A DNA stretch of 49,434 nt from positions 1 to 49,434 of the forward strand of contig JAEINP010000038.1 of assembly GCA_016342355.1 (NCBI GenBank), written 5' to 3'. The notes below the pieces were generated by a model. That model had not been told where the DNA came from. It saw only the letters and a program-made list of their open reading frames with translations, and made no database searches. Shown here piece by piece: positions 45,863-49,434 of the stretch; the first letter of the stretch is position 1; each line of letters opens with the position of its first letter. This DNA comes from Desulfatibacillum sp. Lineage in GTDB: Bacteria > Desulfobacterota > Desulfobacteria > Desulfobacterales > Desulfatibacillaceae. The position numbers and the translations under genes are program-made.

Positions 45863-47126
45863 GGATGGCCTCCCGATATACCTCAGCCGTCTGTTCCGCG
45901 GCGTTTTTCCATGTGAAGAGCCTGTGCACCCTCTCGTATCCGGCCTTGCCCAGGGCTTGGGCCTTTTCCGGATTGTCCAGCAGGTCTATGATAGCATGTT
46001 CCAAGGCTTGGGGATCGGCCGGTGGCACTAAAACCCCCGCATCACCCACCACTTCGGGTAATGCTCCGCCTGTGGTGCTGATAACAGGCAGGCCGCAGGC
46101 CATGGCTTCCCCGGCGGGCAGACCAAAACCTTCGTAAACCGAAGGCACCACTGCGATGGAGGCCCGGGAGAACTCGCGCACAAAGGCATCGTCGTCCAAA
46201 CGACCGGTAAAGGTCACAATATCCCTAATGCCCAATTCTCGCACCAGTTTTGTTATGCCGCCATTCTTTTTGGGAGTGCCGATCACAGTAAGTTGCACAT
46301 CCCGCTTTTTACGCACTTCATGAACCGCTTTTAGCAAATGGTACAACCCCTTAAGGGGGGTGTCTGCGCTGTTGGTAACCAACAGGCGGTTTTTTTCGCG
46401 TTCTACGCCGTGCATGGGGCGGAAATGGGTGGTGTCGATTCCGTTGGGAACCACCTTGATCCGTTTGGGCCGGACTGGAAACTCCTGGGCAATATCCTTT
46501 TTGCTGGCTTCCGAAACTGTCACCACCCGAGTCATGTGACGCGAAACCCGCTTTTGCATGTCGATAAAAGAATACCAACGGCGGATTTTGAGTTTTTTAA
46601 AAGGCGAACGCACCGACTGCACAGCCACATCCCTGTCCACGGTGATGGGATGATGGATGGTTGCCACGGCAGGCAGGAACCTTGTGGCCCCCCATATTCC
46701 GTAAGCCAGGCACTGATTGTCGTGTATGATGTCGTAATTTTGATGAAATTTGGACAAAAACAAATAGGCCCGGAGCCCAAACGTAAAAGGCTCAGGATAC
46801 CCCATGGTGGTCACACCCATCCATTCAATAAAATTGATGGGATCGGCCAACTCGAACGGGCCAGGCATTCTGAAAGGATTTTCAGCATTGTAAAGGTCCA
46901 GGTTCTGGAGCTTGTGCAATCCCACCCCTTCCACCAGTTCAGGGTAGGGAGGCCCGGACACCACATCCACATGGTGCCCGATTTCCTGCAATGCAGCGGA
47001 TAAATATTTGACATATACCCCTTGTCCGCCACAGTGAGGATTGCTCCGGTAGCTAAGCAGGCAGACCCGTAAGGGGCGGTCTCCGTTTATCGCTTGTAAT
47101 TCGCTGTCAGTATGTTTCTTGATCAT
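45849..47126 (-). CDS. Glycosyltransferase family 4
   Basis: A 425-residue retaining GT-B glycosyltransferase. The N-terminal donor-independent half begins RVCLLSYRSNPHCGGQGVYVKYLS, and the C-terminal half holds KVVPNGIDTTHF, then the nucleotide-sugar site EGFGLPAGEAMACGLPVI and ending in SDP-like GVLVPPADP. The gene starts at 47126 and overlaps the methyltransferase by 14 bases. The two form a short glycan-synthesis unit. The sugar and acceptor cannot be read. Confidence 0.88.
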   Translation of the reverse strand: MIKKHTDSELQAINGDRPLRVCLLSYRSNPHCGGQGVYVKYLSAALQEIGHHVDVVSGPPYPELVEGVGLHKLQNLDLYNAENPFRMPGPFELADPINFIEWMGVTTMGYPEPFTFGLRAYLFLSKFHQNYDIIHDNQCLAYGIWGATRFLPAVATIHHPITVDRDVAVQSVRSPFKKLKIRRWYSFIDMQKRVSRHMTRVVTVSEASKKDIAQEFPVRPKRIKVVPNGIDTTHFRPMHGVEREKNRLLVTNSADTPLKGLYHLLKAVHEVRKKRDVQLTVIGTPKKNGGITKLVRELGIRDIVTFTGRLDDDAFVREFSRASIAVVPSVYEGFGLPAGEAMACGLPVISTTGGALPEVVGDAGVLVPPADPQALEHAIIDLLDNPEKAQALGKAGYERVHRLFTWKNAAEQTAEVYREAIRAYR

Positions 47127-47475
47127 TTCATTTAGGCTCTAAAATAGTAATACGATCGGACAATTGTGGAGAAACCGGCTAACATTTGCCCTGGACAAAA
47201 GCAACGATTTTTTGGCGGGCGGGCAATTTTCATGCCGGGCATCCTAAAAAGTGAGATTAATTAAACCCTTAAAATAATTACTAACCTATGTAAAGTGCAG
47301 GGAAAATCCGTCCAACGATTGATGGAAAAAACTCTTGCAAAGTTATAGTATTTATGTAAACACACATTTGCTTAATAGTCTAGGGTTATCAAGCAGGACT
47401 CTCGGTTTTTACCGATTGAGTGAAAGTTTGATATTTCATGTTTTCAGTAAGTTATCCCATAAGGAGAATCAAGGC
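47127..47475. other. Divergent intergenic region before the acyl-CoA dehydrogenase
   Basis: An AT-rich stretch holding promoters for both directions. A weak plus-strand pair TTGATG (47319-47324) and TATAGT (47344-47349), 19 bases apart, is the best candidate for the dehydrogenase. An open frame from 47335 in phase with the dehydrogenase adds 47 residues of non-homologous sequence and is not taken as the start. Confidence 0.4.
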
Positions 47476-49281
47476 ATGGCACAGGTATTATCTGACAGAA
47501 GGGATGTGCAGTTCATACTCAATGAGCAACTTCAAATCGGAGATCTTTGTAAGAGCGAACGTTACGGCGATCTGAACACCAAAACATTCGACTTATTTAT
47601 GAACGAGGCAAGGGCTTTGGCCATCAAGGAATTGCTTCCCACTCGGGAGGAATCCGATAAGGTCGGTGCAACATGGGAAGACGGCAAAGTAACCGTCCCC
47701 CCGTCCTTTCACAGGGTATACAAGCTCTTCCGTGAAGGGGAATGGCTCACCATTGCCGACGATATCGAAGTGGGCGGCCAGGGAATGCCCTACGTGCTTT
47801 CCGCTGCATCCCTGGAACTTTTCGCCGCAGCAAACATGGCGTTTTCCATCTATACCATGCTGGGCCATGGCGCCGGAAAACTCATCGAGGTTTACGGAAC
47901 CGAGCTGCAGAAAAAAATGTTCCTGGGAAAAGTATACACCGGCGAATGGGGAGGCACCATGTGTCTGACCGAACCCGAAGCCGGTTCCGACGTGGGCGCT
48001 TTGACCACCTCGGCCGTAAGGAACGATGACGGCACCTACAGCCTTACCGGAAACAAAATTTTCATCAGCGCCGCCGATCACGATATGGTGGATAACGTGG
48101 TCCATCCCGTGCTTGCACGCATCGAAGGCGATCCCGCAGGGACTGGTGGCATCTCCATCTTCCTGGTTCCCAAATACTGGGTGAACGAAGATGGCTCCAT
48201 GGGCGACTACAACAACGTCTACGTGGATCGTATCGAAGAGAAAATGGGCATCCATGCCAGCGCAACCTGCTCCGTGCAGTTTGGCGCCAAAGGCGTATGC
48301 CGCGGCCTGCTCCTGGGTGAAGAACGCAAGGGCATGCGCATCATGTTCCACATGATGAACGAAGAACGCCTGAACGTGGGCGTCCAGGGCCTGGGCAGCG
48401 CCAGCGCCGCTTTTCTCCTGGCCCTGAATTACGCCAGGGAACGCGTCCAGGGCAAAGAAATTCTGAAATCCCGCGACCCCGAAGCCAAGGGCGCCACCAT
48501 AGTCAACCATCCTGATGTGCGCCGGATGCTCATCCAGATGAAGGCCTACGTGGAAGGCTTGAGAAGCCTCAATTACTACACCGGCGTATGCATGGACAAG
48601 GCCAGGATTTCCGACTCTGACGAAGACAAGGCCCTGTATCAGAGTTTTGTGGACCTTCTCACACCCATCTGCAAGGGCTACACCACCGAAAAATCCGTCC
48701 TGGTATGTAACGACGCCATCCAGATATACGGCGGATACGGTTACACCAAGGAATACCCGGTGGAACAACTGGCCCGCGACACCAAAATTCTTACCATTTA
48801 CGAAGGAACCACGGGCATCCAGGCTGCCGACCTCCTGGGCCGTAAACTTGGCATGCAAAAAGGCCAGGTTTTCATGAAGTTCCTGGAGCAGATCAACGCC
48901 ACCATCGCCCAGGCCAAGGAAATCGAAGCCACCAAGGCCATGGCCGAAAACCTGGAAAAAACCGTCACAAAGTTCTCCCAAACAGCACTGTCCGTTGGCA
49001 AGGCCGCCGGTTCCGACAAGGTACTGGCCGCTTTTGCTCACGCCACGCCTTTTATGGATGTCATGGGCGACGTCGCCCTTGGGTGGATGCATCTTTGGAG
49101 GGCGGTGGTTGCCGCGCCCAAGCTGGAAAAGGGCAAGGATACCGCTTTCTACAAAGGCGTTCAGGAAACCGCCCGTTACTTCATCAATGTCATGCTTCCC
49201 ATGACCCTTGGCAAGATGGATTCCATCCTGGCTCTGGACGATGCAGCCGTTGCCATTGAAGATGCTTCCTTTGGCGGATAA
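47476..49281 (+). CDS. Acyl-CoA dehydrogenase, long (about 600-residue) class
   Basis: A 601-residue flavin acyl-CoA dehydrogenase. The ATG at 47476 follows AAGGAG by nine bases. The FAD-binding middle domain has GGTMCLTEPEAGSDVG, the C-terminal domain has QIYGGYGYTKEYPVEQLARD, and Glu443 in TIYEGTTGIQA is the likely catalytic base. A C-terminal extension (about 470-601) is typical of the class that includes the DmdC and phenylsuccinyl- or 3-methylmercaptopropionyl-type enzymes. Chain length and exact substrate cannot be fixed. It fits beta-oxidation of long or unusual acyl-CoAs; an ETF partner is not in the window. Confidence 0.92.
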   Translation: MAQVLSDRRDVQFILNEQLQIGDLCKSERYGDLNTKTFDLFMNEARALAIKELLPTREESDKVGATWEDGKVTVPPSFHRVYKLFREGEWLTIADDIEVGGQGMPYVLSAASLELFAAANMAFSIYTMLGHGAGKLIEVYGTELQKKMFLGKVYTGEWGGTMCLTEPEAGSDVGALTTSAVRNDDGTYSLTGNKIFISAADHDMVDNVVHPVLARIEGDPAGTGGISIFLVPKYWVNEDGSMGDYNNVYVDRIEEKMGIHASATCSVQFGAKGVCRGLLLGEERKGMRIMFHMMNEERLNVGVQGLGSASAAFLLALNYARERVQGKEILKSRDPEAKGATIVNHPDVRRMLIQMKAYVEGLRSLNYYTGVCMDKARISDSDEDKALYQSFVDLLTPICKGYTTEKSVLVCNDAIQIYGGYGYTKEYPVEQLARDTKILTIYEGTTGIQAADLLGRKLGMQKGQVFMKFLEQINATIAQAKEIEATKAMAENLEKTVTKFSQTALSVGKAAGSDKVLAAFAHATPFMDVMGDVALGWMHLWRAVVAAPKLEKGKDTAFYKGVQETARYFINVMLPMTLGKMDSILALDDAAVAIEDASFGG

Positions 49282-49304
49282 TTGATAATTTTAGTCAGGT
49301 AACG

Positions 49305-49334
49305 CCGGGCCATACTGTTTTTTAGGTGGCCCGG
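49305..49334. repeat. Short inverted repeat after the acyl-CoA dehydrogenase
   Basis: CCGGGCCA (49305-49312) and TGGCCCGG (49327-49334) are perfect inverted copies with a 14-base loop containing TTTTTT. No T tract follows. It may reduce readthrough or protect the mRNA between the two genes. Confidence 0.5.
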
Positions 49335-49358
49335 TAACCATTTGATTGGAGATAACCA

Positions 49359-49434
49359 ATGGAAACAACACAAGAAATTGCCGCCAGCATACCGGTGGAT
49401 ACCCTTGCGGAAGCTGCCCATGATCTGGTCATCA
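49359..49434 (+). CDS. Start of a gene cut by the window end
   Basis: An ATG at 49359 with TGGAGAT 7-10 bases upstream opens a frame reading METTQEIAASIPVDT and continuing to the window end, with no stop. It is 77 bases after the acyl-CoA dehydrogenase stop, on the same strand. Twenty-five residues are too few to name it. Confidence 0.6.
   Translation, partial: METTQEIAASIPVDTLAEAAHDLVI

Noticed and set aside
47593-49092. Open frame of 499 codons on the minus strand opposite the acyl-CoA dehydrogenase
   Set aside because: A shadow of a strongly biased gene, with no homology and no ribosome binding site.

Overview
The window reads as ordinary chromosome from an anaerobic, probably sulfate-reducing member of the Desulfobacterota (former Deltaproteobacteria). 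The protein repertoire resembles Desulfatibacillum-type fatty-acid and hydrocarbon degraders: a fused B12-dependent acyl-CoA mutase (IcmF) under a TetR regulator, a 600-residue acyl-CoA dehydrogenase, an amidase of the fatty-acid-amide-hydrolase type and many zinc-ribbon signalling proteins. This placement rests on family recognition only, and no marker gene for naming the organism is present.

Layout. 1-1150: the 3' end of tRNA-Val(GAC) with a terminator, then a membrane-type J-domain protein on the minus strand. 1156-6928 (+): a beta-CASP metallo-beta-lactamase nuclease, then a four-gene Mla/MCE lipid-transport operon (STAS-MlaE permease, MlaF ATPase, MlaD, PqiC-like lipoprotein) and a PaaI-type thioesterase. 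6935-12306 (-): an MFS transporter, then tetR-icmF with overlapping ends and an operator-like palindrome inside the promoter. 12594-16779 (-): hisS-aspS-moaA, where moaA has no ATG, GTG or TTG start. 16961-17843 (-): a small helix-turn-helix-like gene and an FMN-binding flavoprotein. 18007-20311 (+): enolase and an exported LolA-like protein. 20347-21989 (-): amidase, possibly preceded by a coupled small ORF. 22275-25424 (+): a lipoprotein metallophosphoesterase, a decayed signal peptidase I gene and a YfcE/MJ0936-type phosphodiesterase. 25457-29291 (-): ftsK, queD, dnaJ. 29574-30787 (+): ECF sigma factor and a Cys-rich DUF3795 protein. 30850-31920 (-): a FecR-domain protein. 32204-36957 (+): a degenerate PAS histidine kinase, its response regulator, an exported START-domain protein, a pRiA4b ORF-3-like protein and pyrF. 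37090-44950 (-): a tight housekeeping operon phoH-pgpH-ybeY-pdxJ-nnr-tsaE-lysC. 45152-47126 (-): glycosyltransferase and methyltransferase. 47476-end (+): acyl-CoA dehydrogenase and the start of another gene.

How the genes work together. The Mla/MCE set should move phospholipid or hydrophobic substrates between the membranes. IcmF, its TetR regulator and the acyl-CoA dehydrogenase fit degradation of branched or odd-chain acyl-CoAs. The phoH operon joins RNA maturation and ribosome quality control (YbeY, PhoH, PgpH) with cofactor synthesis and repair (PdxJ, Nnr) and tRNA modification (TsaE).

No clearly new multi-gene system was found. The observations most worth checking are the start-less moaA directly after the aspS UAG in the same frame, the histidine kinase that lacks both its phospho-acceptor His and its N-box Asn, the broken signal peptidase gene, and the long inverted repeat whose 3' arm abuts the ftsK ribosome binding site.
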